NCBI RefSeq assembly: GCF_008831285.2
Contig: NW_022205196.1
Span: 1-25,284 of the forward strand
Direction of reading: 5' to 3'
Length of the DNA: 25,284 nt
Source: Nymphaea colorata
Taxonomy: Eukaryota > Streptophyta > Magnoliopsida > Nymphaeales > Nymphaeaceae
Of the stretch, positions 9,002-19,155 are shown piece by piece; positions within the stretch are counted from its first letter, which is position 1, and every line of letters starts with the position of its first letter. The translations under genes were made by a program, and so were the position numbers. The notes under the pieces are model-generated. The model ran no database searches. It had not been told where the DNA came from and saw only the letters and a list, made by a program, of their open reading frames with translations.

Positions 9002-9151
9002 TATTTTCACTTATTCGCAAAGCATTCCTAAACCCACCATCTTTGCCAATATTCCATCCATGTCTATCCTCATCAGACACATTCACTTTCCATCTCAATC
9101 AGATAGTGATTTGGCTGATACGGGATTTCTATTCGCAATAAACTTTATATA
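9002..9151. promoter_or_regulatory. 150-bp spacer/promoter of the long coiled-coil gene
   Basis: If the upstream gene ends at 9001, this is its 3' UTR plus the promoter of the next gene. Directly before the ATG at 9152 it reads AATAAACTTTATATA, resembling the A/T-rich blocks upstream of other starts. The alternative is that it is coding for the tail of the upstream gene, in which case the two genes would overlap by 4 bp. Confidence 0.45.
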
Positions 9152-12100
9152 ATGAGCTAAGATCGGTAGGGGTGGTAATACCACCTCACTCTGCTTTCGG
9201 TGCGCATGCGGGTCAAGTTCCCCTGCAAGATGAAGGTGGAGCACCAGGGCACCCTCATCACTGCCGAAATCCCCTCCGCCAATAATGAGAATCGATACGT
9301 CTTCAACCAGGAACTCCTCATTAGAAATGAACACGCGCAAAACGAATGCTTCGAGTTTGTCCTACACCTAGTCACTGACAAGGGTGCAAGGTATATCGGC
9401 GGAGTGGCCAAGCTTTACCATTCGGAACTCATTCGGTCGGAAGGAGAAAAATTAGCACTTTCACTCACCAAGTGCGTAGACTCAGAGGCCTTCTGCGAGA
9501 TTAGAGTCAACAAAATCGTCTCTCTGAAGGATAGCCGTATCGCTCCATACGATCGCAAGAGCAGCGTACAGAGGCACGTTCCTTCCTTCAGGCCCAAGGA
9601 GGAAGCAGATCCATCACCCTTTCGCAACAATCTGCATGCTCCCAATCATTAATCGCGCTCTGAGTACAATTTTCCCGTCTACCAGTCCAACCACAAGGAG
9701 GAGTGGGACAACAGGACGAAAGCGAGGTATCCACCGCCTCCTGGCAACCACTCGCGCATCAAAACTCCCAGCAAATACGCTCCGGAACCGGTTCGGTTCA
9801 TGGAAGAATCGGAAGCTTTCGTTAATCGCGATAGAGTCATATAGTCAGAAGTGTATAAATAGGGGTATCAAAAGCTAAAGGAAAAGTATAAGAAAGAGTC
9901 TTAGATAAACAAGCAGGAGCTGAATAGACGGTTAGCATTGGAAAATAGCGAAAATAACTTAAAATTATAGCTAATGCGGTTGAGGATGAGACTGTAATAG
10001 CAGGACAAGGCTCTCAACGAGAAGACCACCAAATTGAAGTAATATCAAAACTCATTCACCGCCATCAAGCAGAAAGAGGGCTAAAATAGCTACCTGCTCG
10101 AATAGTTGAAGCAAAAGGAAGCGACCATTGAAGCACAGTCCAGATCAATAGCTTCCCTTACTGCTGACCTCACTGAAATGCGAGAAATCACAAGGAATAG
10201 AAACACTGAAGAAAGCTATAAGGTGCGTGAGCTTAGAGTATAAGTCGATAACCTCAAGCTGAAGCTGGAAAACAAAGAAAAATAGCTTGAGCATGAGGTA
10301 AAAGCGAGGAGGGAACTGGCTGCTGAAAAGGATCATGAAATAGCCATGAAGCAGGAACAACTGGAAAGAAACAAAAAGGTGATCAATGACTTGGAGAAGG
10401 GAATGCAGACCAAAAATTACGATCTTTAGAAAATGCTCCAAAACGATCGGTCAAACACCAAGAGTAAAATTGAAGAACTAAAGGCAAAAGTTGATAAATT
10501 ATAAAGAGAAGCGCTGTCCTTCAGCGACTAAAAGCGAGAGCTGAACAAGAAAATGGAAGAACTGAAAGCAGCAAACATTAAGATGTAATATGAGAAGAAA
10601 TTACTCAACCAGGAATACGAATCATTGCAGTAGTAGAGCAGTGATTACAAGAGTCTGAAAGAAAAGGTCAGCCAACTTATGCGAGAAAACAAAAATCTCA
10701 CTGAGGAGAGAGCATAGCTATAATTGCAAGTGCAAAAAATAGCTCAAAACAAAGAAGAAAACATACTTGCTCTCACCCAACAACTCAAGGAACAAGCTGA
10801 GCATTTTAGAACAGTCATTAAGGAAATGGAGGAAAAGGAAAGAAAACGCAGCACAGAAACAGCCTAAATTGAATCACAACTCCAGCAGACCAAAAATCAA
10901 CTAGAAAAACAAAGGAAAACTATCGAAGGACTCAACAAGGATATATAGGAATGCAAGTAGCGTGAGAAAAACGCCAAAAAAGCTTTGAAGAACAGGGAAC
11001 AGGAAGGCTTAGGAATAGAAACTGAGCATGCTACTCTAAAACAGAAGCTAAAGACAATTGACCAGATATATAAGCTATAGGCCGATAAGATAAGAGAGGA
11101 ATCAGATAAATACCGCACCCAGCATGAGTAGAGCACCAGAAGACTAGCATAGATGCAAATTCGCTACGACCAGCTGCACTAATAGCATAGCAAGATAAGA
11201 AATAGGGTCCAGTTTGCAGAGTAAAGGTCAGAAAGAGACGCAGCTGCTCTCAAAGAAAAGCAAAATGAAATGGAAAACTATGTGAAGGAAACCCAGGAAC
11301 ATATCATTGACCTTGAAAAGACGATAGCCACGCTTCGAGCATCAGAAAAGTAAATGACCAACAAAATGCAGCGAATATAAGTAGATACAATGAGGAAGGA
11401 TGAAAGAGCGTAAAAAGCCAAGCGAGATTTGAGAGTGTATGAGGAAAAATGTAACAATTACTAATCCACCATCAAAAGCAGGAATAGCGAAATCGAGTCA
11501 TTGGCCAGCGAAAAGTAATCACTAGAAGCCAAGCTGGCATAGAAGGAGACAGAAATGAATCAGCTCAAGTCAGATTACCTTACCATTGTTACTGAAAAGA
11601 ACAAATTGGCCAAAATCAACGAGTTGGTTGAGGAAAACATACAGAAATCAAAATAGGAGATAAGTAGATACTTGGCCATCATTGAGTAAAAGGAGAAACA
11701 ATAAGCATAGCTATTCAATAAGAGCAAGAACGATAAAGAGGAATACACAAGACTGGAATTCAATCATAACTCACTCAAGAAAGAGTACGATCGAAACAAA
11801 GACACCCTTTATTAAAACATTCAAAAGTATATAATTCCCCTGCTACAACCAAAGGAAGAGGAACAGCCGAAATCTAGTTAAAAGCTATCACCGAAAAAAC
11901 CAAAATAATTGAGTTTCTCATAAATTAACAACTCGTTTATTACTTACGGAAAGGAACTAAAGCAATTGACTACCAAACTAAATGATGAAAACAAGCAGCT
12001 GCTGAAATAGAAATGGAGATTGCAGCAAGATTCAATGGCCTTCACCACACGTTCCCAGGACATGTAGGCCAGTCTCAACGCCCACATCGCACAGCTAGAG

Positions 12101-14047
12101 TAAGAGCTGCATTAACTTTACGAAGCCAAGGAATCGGAGAAGAACAACTTCACCATCATCATCAACGAACTCAACGAAAAGATCAAGGAAAAGGAGTATC
12201 TATAGGAGGAACTCAACACTCAAATAGAAGAGCTTAACTTCACCATCAACAGCATCAAGCTAGACTCGCAGGCACTCAACGAGCAGAACACCAAGAGAAT
12301 GGCCACGCTCAGAAAAATCAACTTATAATGGGAGAAAAAGGCAGAAAGTCTCATCCAGACTAATTCTGAAATGCAGGATAGGAATGCACAGCTGGCGGAA
12401 GAAATATAGCTGCTTCAATCCTAACTAATCGCTGAAAGGTAGCAAGCAATGAAGCGAGAAAGAGTGATTTTGGATCTACGAGCCATAGAGAGTGAAAACG
12501 ATGCTTTGATTAACAGTCTTAGAAGAAAGAATAAAGAGATAGCGGAAAACTTATCAGATTGCGAACTTTATCTTGCCTCCTAGCGATAAACCAACTAAAA
12601 ACTTAAGGAGTCGCTCGAAAGCTAAGAGAAGACTTCTTCAGAGCTGAAAGCATTCGTAGGGGAACTGATGAGACAGAAAGAGGCTGCCATTAAAAATGAT
12701 CTGTAGAAAAACGAGTCCATCACTAACCTTGAAGCAACTTTCCTCGAACAATCTAAAAATAATGAGCTTTTGCAGGAGGATAACGAAAGATTAGCCAAAA
12801 ATCTATAGATCCAAAAAGCAGAGAATAAAAAGTATGCCTCATTGACAAAGCAATTAGAAGAGTAGTTTCGTGATTAAAAGAGCAATCACACAAAAACACA
12901 ATAAAAGCTCAGGGAAAAGGAAAAGTAGCTATTGAACAAGTAAGAATTGGTGAAGAGACTTTAGCAAAAGTGCTAGAAGCTCTCTTAAAAGCTAACAGCA
13001 TAAATAAGGCAGCTCAACATATAACTCTAGCAATAAAAATAATCGAATCTCAAGATCACGAAAGAATATAACGAAAAGAACGTGTTCTTGCAAGGATAGA
13101 TTCAAAGAAAGAACTTATAATTGTACAGCATTTAGGAGAAGGCAAGCCACTTAGAGGAATAGTTGTATGAGCTGAACACCAAATGCATGAAGCTTGAGTA
13201 GTCAGCAAGCGCATACAAGCTTTAGAATGAGTAGCTTAAAGTAAAGATAAACGCCCTTGATAACAACCTAAATTAGCTCTCTGACTAAATAAAAGAAAGA
13301 TAATAGAAATTGTTTGAGTACTCTGGACGCAATTACACGCTTTAACTGAAGCTTTAGGCCAAAGAGAACGAACATAAGCTCAAAATCGATGACCTGAGTG
13401 CAGGCTGGAACAATAAGTTCAATGCAATCTGCGAAGAATACGAGCAAAGGCTCGATATAGTCGAAAAGGAAAGAGATTACTTCAAATCTCTCAGCGAAGA
13501 GAGGGACAAGTAAGTCCTTAAGGCCATCAACAGCCTCAGAACGGCGGAAAATGCTGACAACCTAGCCAGGAGGGCATTCGAGGAGAAGGCTCGCAAGCAA
13601 TAGGAGTAAAAATTGGCAATAATCGCAAACAAAAACGTATAAATTCAAAAATATTCGGAGGAAGTCCGTTCCCTCTCCGATAGCCTTAAGACCAAAGAGT
13701 CATAATTGCGCCGAGCCATCAACTAGCTCTAAATAGCCAAGAAGACCATCGCCAACTTCGATATAAAATCTCGCTAGTCTGACGAAAAGGCGAAGAGCAT
13801 GGTGCGCATCTACCAAGCCGAAATCGACCAGCTGAAGAAGAAGGACTCATCAAACAAGCTTTTCAAGTAGAGTATAAGCAACCACCAATGGAACTGCGAG
13901 CGCGAAACCAAGAAGAACATCCAGACGTTCATTCGTAATTTTTTAGAAATAAGCTAAGATAAAAATTCCCAAAAAGTGATTTAGCTTGCGCGAGGGCTGT
14001 AGAGCGCCATACTATAGGCAGTTTCCTTTAATATTGCATAGAAATGA
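9152..14047 (+). CDS. 1631-aa C2-like N-terminus plus long coiled-coil protein
   Basis: One uninterrupted frame of 1632 codons ending in TGA at 14045-14047, with no intron needed. Residues 1 to about 120 form a beta-rich module (WEYHLTLLSVRMRVKFPC, YVFNQELLIRNEHA, FEFVLHLVTDKGARYIGG, FCEIRVNKI) that resembles the NT-type C2 domain of EEIG/EHBP1 proteins. A Pro-rich linker follows (RYPPPPGNHSRIKTPSKY), and then about 1400 residues of nearly continuous heptad-like coiled coil rich in Glu, Lys, Gln and Asn. I count close to 100 in-frame TAA/TAG codons, which as Glu suit the coiled coil. I chose ATG 9152 over ATG 9206 because it adds the first beta strand. Family unknown; basal-body, centrosome-like or ciliary scaffold proteins have this architecture, and that role is inference. 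The plus-strand gene after it starts 371 bp downstream. Confidence 0.85.
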
Positions 14048-14418
14048 TGATTATTTATTGCATATATAAGAAGCAAAACATAACAAATTTACTTATCTAG
14101 TCGGTTTCCATCATATTGAGTTTGCAACTGCACGAAGGCAAGAAAATATAAAGGCTAGTTATATTGTATTCAGCATTTTCGGTTGCCTGTTGGGTGATGT
14201 TGATAATTCAATTTCGATGGTGAGGGTTATCAGTAATTTAGAATAAAATGAAATAAGTTCACAGATATCTTAAAGATTATAACATAGTGAATTGGTTGGC
14301 TCTTAGGAAAGCTGTATTCTAATCATTAAATGACTATCCCTCCAAATTTTACTAACTTCATTTTCGGTACTTATCTTGATGATGTTTTGCCTGTTGTAAT
14401 ATTAAGATATCTGTAAAA
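14048..14418. promoter_or_regulatory. 371-bp intergenic region, longest in the window
   Basis: A/T-rich sequence between two plus-strand genes. It should contain the 3' UTR of the coiled-coil gene and the promoter of the secreted-protein gene. I see no tRNA, no repeat and no convincing ORF. TTGTAATATTAAGATATCTG lies immediately before the downstream ATG. Its length relative to other spacers may reflect a larger regulatory region for a highly expressed gene. Confidence 0.45.
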
Positions 14419-15234
14419 ATGAAGGCCCAAATCCTCATCTTTATCTTCGCCTGCATCTTCCTGCAGACCAACAACCTCAGCATCACCCACGAATCCAACT
14501 TTGACACCTGTTTCTATCTTCCAGTCGGAGAAATCCCCACCACCAGAGGTTTCAATTACACCATCACCCAAGCCTGGACCGCTGAACAAGCTGCCCAGCT
14601 CAAGAGTGGAGCCCTTAACACCTCTGACTTCATCGATGTCAAGGGATGGCAGCCTTACACCACTCCTAATCCCTTCTTCGGCATCGTCGCAAGAGAAGGA
14701 TTGAAGGTCCTCCGTGAACTTACCTTTATGAAGAAGGTTCTGGAAGGCTCTGACGCCCCCGAATTTTACCTCTCCACTCCCGACCTTGAGTTTGCCTTCG
14801 GCCACCCCTCCAAGGCAAGACTCTATACTGTTCCTTCCGGAAAGGCTCTGATCACTCTTAGATTCCAGGCTGACGTGGCTTCCAATCCTTACGTGGGAAG
14901 ATGGAGCGTCATTCTTGACCTCGTTGATAGCGAAGACCTCGAAAACCAGCTCAAGGTAGCCACTAACAGAATTAAACGCCAAGTGAGGAGTCATCGTCTC
15001 ACCCCTCAGCAAGTGACCAGCGTCCTCAACATCATCCCCCCCTTCATCGAGAACAGCATCTTCTGGACCCTCTCAAGCTCACCCGAACAAGGCTTCTCTG
15101 CCCCAGTTGCCTACTAAGGATTCGTTGAGGCTATCAGAGCAGGACAGTCCATCCTCGCAGGCCCCATTTTCGACGGACAGCCAGGAGTTATCCAGGTTAA
15201 GGATCTCGTCAAGGATAGAAGTCTTTGCCAATGA
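14419..15234 (+). CDS. Secreted protein of unknown family, 271 aa
   Basis: A 271-aa single-exon protein with a clear N-terminal signal peptide (KAQILIFIFACIFLQ, then a small polar region). The mature part has aromatic-rich segments such as GWQPYTTPNPFFG and FAFGHPSKARLYTVPSGKA, and ends DLVKDRSLCQ before TGA at 15232-15234. I do not recognise the family. Only two Cys remain in the mature protein. Codon use differs from its neighbours: strong preference for C-ending codons (CTC, ACC, GCC, ATC, TTC) and a single TAA in 271 sense codons, which is typical of highly expressed genes. A lysosomal, granule (trichocyst/mucocyst) or extracellular-matrix (stalk or lorica) destination is possible but not shown. 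It converges with the MFS gene 85 bp downstream. Confidence 0.85.
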
Positions 15235-15319
15235 TCGTCAATATTCGCAATCAAATAAACTTTCAGTAAATACTGAATCTCTTCATTATCCAACAAAGAG
15301 TGGCAAGTATATACAAAAT
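15235..15319. other. 85-bp convergent intergenic spacer
   Basis: Both flanking genes end here, so this holds two 3' UTRs on opposite strands. It is A/T-rich (CAATATTCGCAATCAAATAAAC) and has no further recognisable feature. Confidence 0.5.
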
Positions 15320-16818
15320 TCACTGTTATTTGCTTGGGCAAACCTTTATCCTCTTGTACTCTTCGCGAATATCCTTTTCCACTTTGTCTTTAGTTTCGAT
15401 GATGAAGAAATAATTCACCACTGCTGATCCCAAGCACCAGATAGTAGAGAAGGCGAAGAGAAGAGCAGGATTGCCGTTTAGGTAATCTTAGGTTAGGATT
15501 GGAAAGAGAATGACCACAATTGATCCGCTCGTCCAACTGGCAGTAGTTGAGTAAGGAATTACATTCGGCTAGACTATTTCCGGAATGAAGATCCAAACCA
15601 CTGGTCCAATCGTGAGTCCGAAATTAACGATAAACACAAAGATTCCTACAAGTAGGATGGGAGTGCCGTACGACGTATCGTCCTTGGTGAAGTAGCCGAC
15701 CATAATGATAAGGTTGGCAATCCCGCTAATGAGTGATCCGTATAGGAGGACACCTCTTCTCCCGACCCTGTGGAGCAGGAAAAACGAAATGAAAGTTGCG
15801 ACAAGCTCTAGAGCGTTGATGATGGTTGGCAATATAAGGGCAAGCTACCCACTTGCCACCTCCTTGGATACGTTTTATGCGTATATTGATACGATGTTGA
15901 TGCCTGAAAGCTGCTGCAGGGAAGCTGCATGCAGTGCCATCACTGTTGGAACCGTAAAGAAAGAGAAAAGTGATTTCTTTTTACTACTTTAATCCTACTA
16001 TTGCGATTTCATCTAGGAAAGCTTCGACTAAAGGCTTTTTAAGTCTAGCTTCTTCTCCTCTAGCACCTGTTCCACGTACTCTGGCTTGTAAATAACTTCG
16101 ATCAGTCTCTTCGCCTCTTCCTCCTCCCCCACCATCAGCAGATACTTTGGAGTTTCGTAGGGGAAGACAAAAACGATCATGATGGTCTGCAGCACGATGA
16201 TGATTTGCGGAATGCCAAAGACCAAATACCAGTAAGCTCTTGCAGTCTCATCGCCAGTCACCTTAAGCATACAGTAGGGCGCCAAGCATCCCACAACCAC
16301 ACCGATGCAGATGTTAAGCTCACTGTAAGATCCGATCGCTCCTGCGATTTAATTGGGACTGAGCTACCTTACCATCAGAGGGGCAATCGAAGTGAAAAAC
16401 CCAGTGGCCAAGCCTTGGCAGAACCTGCAGATGACCAGAACTGGAAAATTCTGGATGTAGATGAGGCATCCCACCACAAAGCAGAACACATTAACGATTA
16501 TCATATTGGTTCTAAATAGCGTGGAGGTTACCGGCGGGAAAATTTATCGATGAAGTAGGAGCTGGCGAGTGCTCCAAACAGTCCTCCAGCCGGCACCATT
16601 CCGTTGAGTATGCCCTCGGTGAGGCCGTTCTACAGGTCGATGGTGAAAATTTCCTTGAGAGTTTGGGTGGGGATTTGGGTGATATAGACGAGGTAGTAGC
16701 CGAAATGGAACATGCTCATGGCTAGAGTCCAAGCCATGAGCGAGATGTAGAGTTTGGACTTGTAGGTGGGCTATGTTTGGATCAGTTTCTCGCGGATTGG
16801 GTCGTGGAGAATGGACAT
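15320..16818 (-). CDS. MFS sugar-porter-like transporter, 492 aa
   Basis: Exons 16818-16532 and 16511-15320 give 493 codons, a normal length for a 12-TM sugar porter. Family motifs appear in order: GGLFGALASSYFIDKFSRR (loop 2-3), RFCQGLATGFF with PLMVRELSP (helices 4-5), YETPKYLL (the PESPRYL equivalent) before the long central loop, QQLSGINIVSIYAE (helix 7), LHRVGRRG (loop 8-9), GPVVWIFIPEIV (helix 10), and a C-terminal ETKDKVEKDI. It should move hexoses or related solutes across the plasma or a vacuolar membrane; substrate cannot be read from the sequence. TAG at 16364-16366 lies at the conserved Glu of PLYISE, and TAA at 16349-16351 where SPxE is usual. The adjacent minus-strand gene is a related transporter. 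Confidence 0.9.
16512..16531 (-). other. 20-nt intron in MFS gene 1
   Basis: GTAACCTCCACGCTATTTAG on the minus strand, phase 2, splitting the second Arg codon of FSRR. Retention gives TGA within seven codons. The neighbouring transporter has an intron at the same place and phase. Confidence 0.93.
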
Positions 16819-17049
16819 AGAATTAGGAGGCTCAACAATTTAAATTTAAGGTCGATTTCTAAGTAAACATTAGAATTAAAATCAATTTAGCCAAAAAATT
16901 ATCATATCAAAAAGTTGCAGATATTTATCATTGCAACGCAAAGGCAAAAGATATGATGACCAACGGATACAAATGTAATAAAATTGGCTGGTGTTCGATC
17001 CTTAAGGGTTGGCACGATTGAGAGTAAATAATCTACACTTATGATATGA
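16819..17049. promoter_or_regulatory. 231-bp spacer between tandem transporter genes
   Basis: A/T-rich sequence holding the 3' UTR of the upstream transporter and the promoter of the downstream one (both minus strand). Before the downstream ATG the minus strand carries CTTAAATTTAAATTG. No ORF or repeat is convincing. Confidence 0.45.
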
Positions 17050-18458
17050 TCATGAGGGAGTGACTTGCGATCTGTTGGTGGTGATCATCGTGAGTTCGAT
17101 CGCTGCATTCTCCTTGTGGATGTTGGTTTCCGTCTTGTCCAGATTTACGAAGTAGCGGATGTTCATGTAGATCGAGAAGCAGAGATATAAGCCGAAGAAG
17201 ACGAAAATCGGGTAGGATTTGCCGGTCGGCATCGCCTCAGTGATGAAGGGAGGAATGATCAGCAGACAAGCTGTCCCGAACCAGCTCAGCACTGAAGCAT
17301 ACCTGCCGTAGAGAGGCCCAGTGCAGTCGAAGGGGTAGAACCAAGTCACTGACTGCAGGCAGGAAGCAGTGGGCATCATGTACAGGATCATCGCGGTCAG
17401 GCAGATCGCCGATGAGCCGAGAGCGTCCCCGACTGCGATCGCAAATGAAAGCACAGCCGCGAAGAAGGTGCTGACGATGACTAGTCTGCTCCTCTGCATG
17501 CTGGAGACCAGCCACAGTCCGATGAACCCAGCGCCCATCTGCACAGTATTGATGATCAGCGTGGCTAGCTTCGTATAGTCAGACTTCAAGTTGGAAAAGA
17601 TGTAGACTGAGTAAACGATTACAAAAGGAGCTCCGCAGAACTGGCGCAGCAGTCCCGAGTGAAGAGCTGTGATGACTTTTTTTCTTACTGTTTTTACGGT
17701 TAGATTAGGGACTACTTTCATATCTATTTCCTGCTTCTAGAGTTCCTTAATGCGTCGGGGAATGTCCTCCTCGTTGTACATGAGGTAGAGGGTGGCATTG
17801 AAGCGGTCGAACTTCTTGAGGGAAAGCATTTCGACCGGCACCTAAGGCAGGAAGAAGATGACGAGGAAGCACTGGATGACTGAGAGGATGCCTGCTCCTG
17901 AGAAGATGATGAGATGGGCGTTGGGATGCTAAATCTGATTGAGGCCATAGCCCAGGAGGTAGCAAATCTCAGTTCCGATCATCTTCGAAAGCGAATAGAT
18001 TCCCCCGAAAGGCCTCCTCAATCGTTACGAAAAGGTCTGCCTGATGTACATGCCCGCAATCCCTATCGAAAACGCGCAGGTCATCCCAAGCACAAACCTG
18101 CTGACGTACAACGTGGTCAGGATGGGGATAAACACTAGCCCACTGGCGATGACTGTAGCGCCGGTGAAGATATAGTAGCTCCTCCTAAGTGCAGGTCGAT
18201 GTACCGTTTGGTGGTGATCTTGATGAAATAGGGCGTGATGAAGGAGGCCAGCAGTCCTCCGAAGGCGAAGAAGCCATTGACCGACGAGAGGATGAAGTCG
18301 TTGGCGTAGTCGATATCGTAGTAGGTCTTGAGGTCTGCGAGTCTGCTGGCGGAGAGCATGGTGAGGGAGTAGCCGTAAATGAGCATGGAGGCTGAGGCGA
18401 TCCAGCAGTAGAAGTAGCCCAGCCTCTCGTTCTTCAGCATAATCTCAGCGCCCTTCAT
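17050..18458 (-). CDS. MFS sugar-porter-like transporter, 462 aa
   Basis: Exons 18458-18205 and 18184-17050 give 463 codons with TGA at 17050-17052. Hydropathy shows about 12 membrane segments (CWIASASMLIYGYSLTML, YYIFTGATVIASGLVFI, HLIIFSGAGILSVIQCFL, AICLTAMILYMMPTASC and others). The loop 2-3 region ends TPYFIKITTKRRS, and the central-loop signature FFLPEVPVEML corresponds to F-x-PESPRWL, with the TAG at 17842-17844 at its invariant Glu. It is more divergent than its neighbour: the helix 7 QQLSG motif is RQFCGAP and the C-terminal PETKG is not recognisable. Substrate is unknown. It is probably an old tandem duplicate of the gene at 15320-16818. Confidence 0.87.
18185..18204 (-). other. 20-nt intron in MFS gene 2
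   Basis: GTACATCGACCTGCACTTAG on the minus strand, phase 2, splitting an Arg codon in TKRRS at the end of loop 2-3. It occupies the same site and phase as the intron at 16512-16531. Confidence 0.92.
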
Positions 18459-18590
18459 CTCCTGCCGAAACGATTAATTAATCCATATACCTACTTCATC
18501 AAAATTTATCACCAAGAGTAAATTTAAACCCCTCCCGTCCTCCCACCGCCATACCTATGCGCAATCGATAGAAATAATCAATCAGACTGG
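18459..18590. promoter_or_regulatory. 132-bp spacer, promoter of MFS gene 2
   Basis: Between two minus-strand genes. It contains TATGGATTAATTAATCG close upstream of the transporter start on the minus strand, then C-rich sequence (CCCCTCCCGTCCTCCCACC on the plus strand). Nothing else is recognisable. Confidence 0.4.
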
Positions 18591-18884
18591 TCAATCGTTC
18601 TTTTTGTCTGACGGTTGTCTGTGGTTCAGGATTACTATTTCCCTGTGGAGTTCTTACAGTTGCTGGTTTAGCAGTTCCAGGTTGGTCTTTACGTTCCTCA
18701 GCTAATCCATCATTTAGGTGTGCTTGAAATACCAGCCGAAGAACCAGCGGGCGACGTAGCAGAGGCCGACGATGATGGCCAGCAGCACCAGCAGGCCGAG
18801 GAATGCGGAGAGGGGCTACGATTGGATTGATTTGTATGCGTTGTTATACATCACCCTGTAGAGGGCTATCTGCTGTCCGTCCAT
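18591..18884 (-). CDS. Small single-TM protein with coiled-coil tail, 97 aa
   Basis: A 98-codon frame from ATG at 18884 to TGA at 18591-18593. A polar N-terminus (DGQQIALYRVMYNNAYKS) is followed by one strong membrane helix (FLGLLVLLAIIVGLCYVARW, about residues 30-50) and a short heptad-like tail (LRNVKTNLELLNQQLEELHR). The TAG/TAA codons as Glu fit the amphipathic tail. I do not recognise the family; the shape suits a small membrane adaptor or SNARE-like tail, though no SNARE motif is evident. It shares a 271-bp divergent upstream region with CFAP45. Confidence 0.72.
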
Positions 18885-19155
18885 CCTCCACTAATATCTT
18901 TCAATTATTAACTCAATTATATCTGCATAAACTACTCAAATATAAATCAATCGCATTCCGCAGGCAAAACATAAGCAATGCACTGCTCACTTCCACCTTA
19001 GATTGCATCCATTCACCTTCCTTTTCATCAAAATCACCCCACAGGATCTCTGCTCTGCATTCACCCCTTTGGCCCATCCATCGATGGTAAAGGTGGCTAT
19101 TAATTGGATTTAATAAAATATAAAAATTTGATAAGTTATATTTATCTCTGCAGAA
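18885..19155. promoter_or_regulatory. 271-bp divergent promoter region
   Basis: Separates the small TM gene (-) from CFAP45 (+). On the plus strand the CFAP45 side has TAATAAAATATAAAAATTTG and GTTATATTTATCTCTGC before the ATG; the other side has AATTATTAACTCAATTATAT. No ORF under the TGA-only code looks real. Role is inferred from position. Confidence 0.5.

Noticed and set aside
14371-15012. 213-residue minus-strand frame opposite the secreted protein
   Set aside because: It is an antisense shadow of strongly biased codons; the plus frame has a signal peptide and a proper ATG and TGA.
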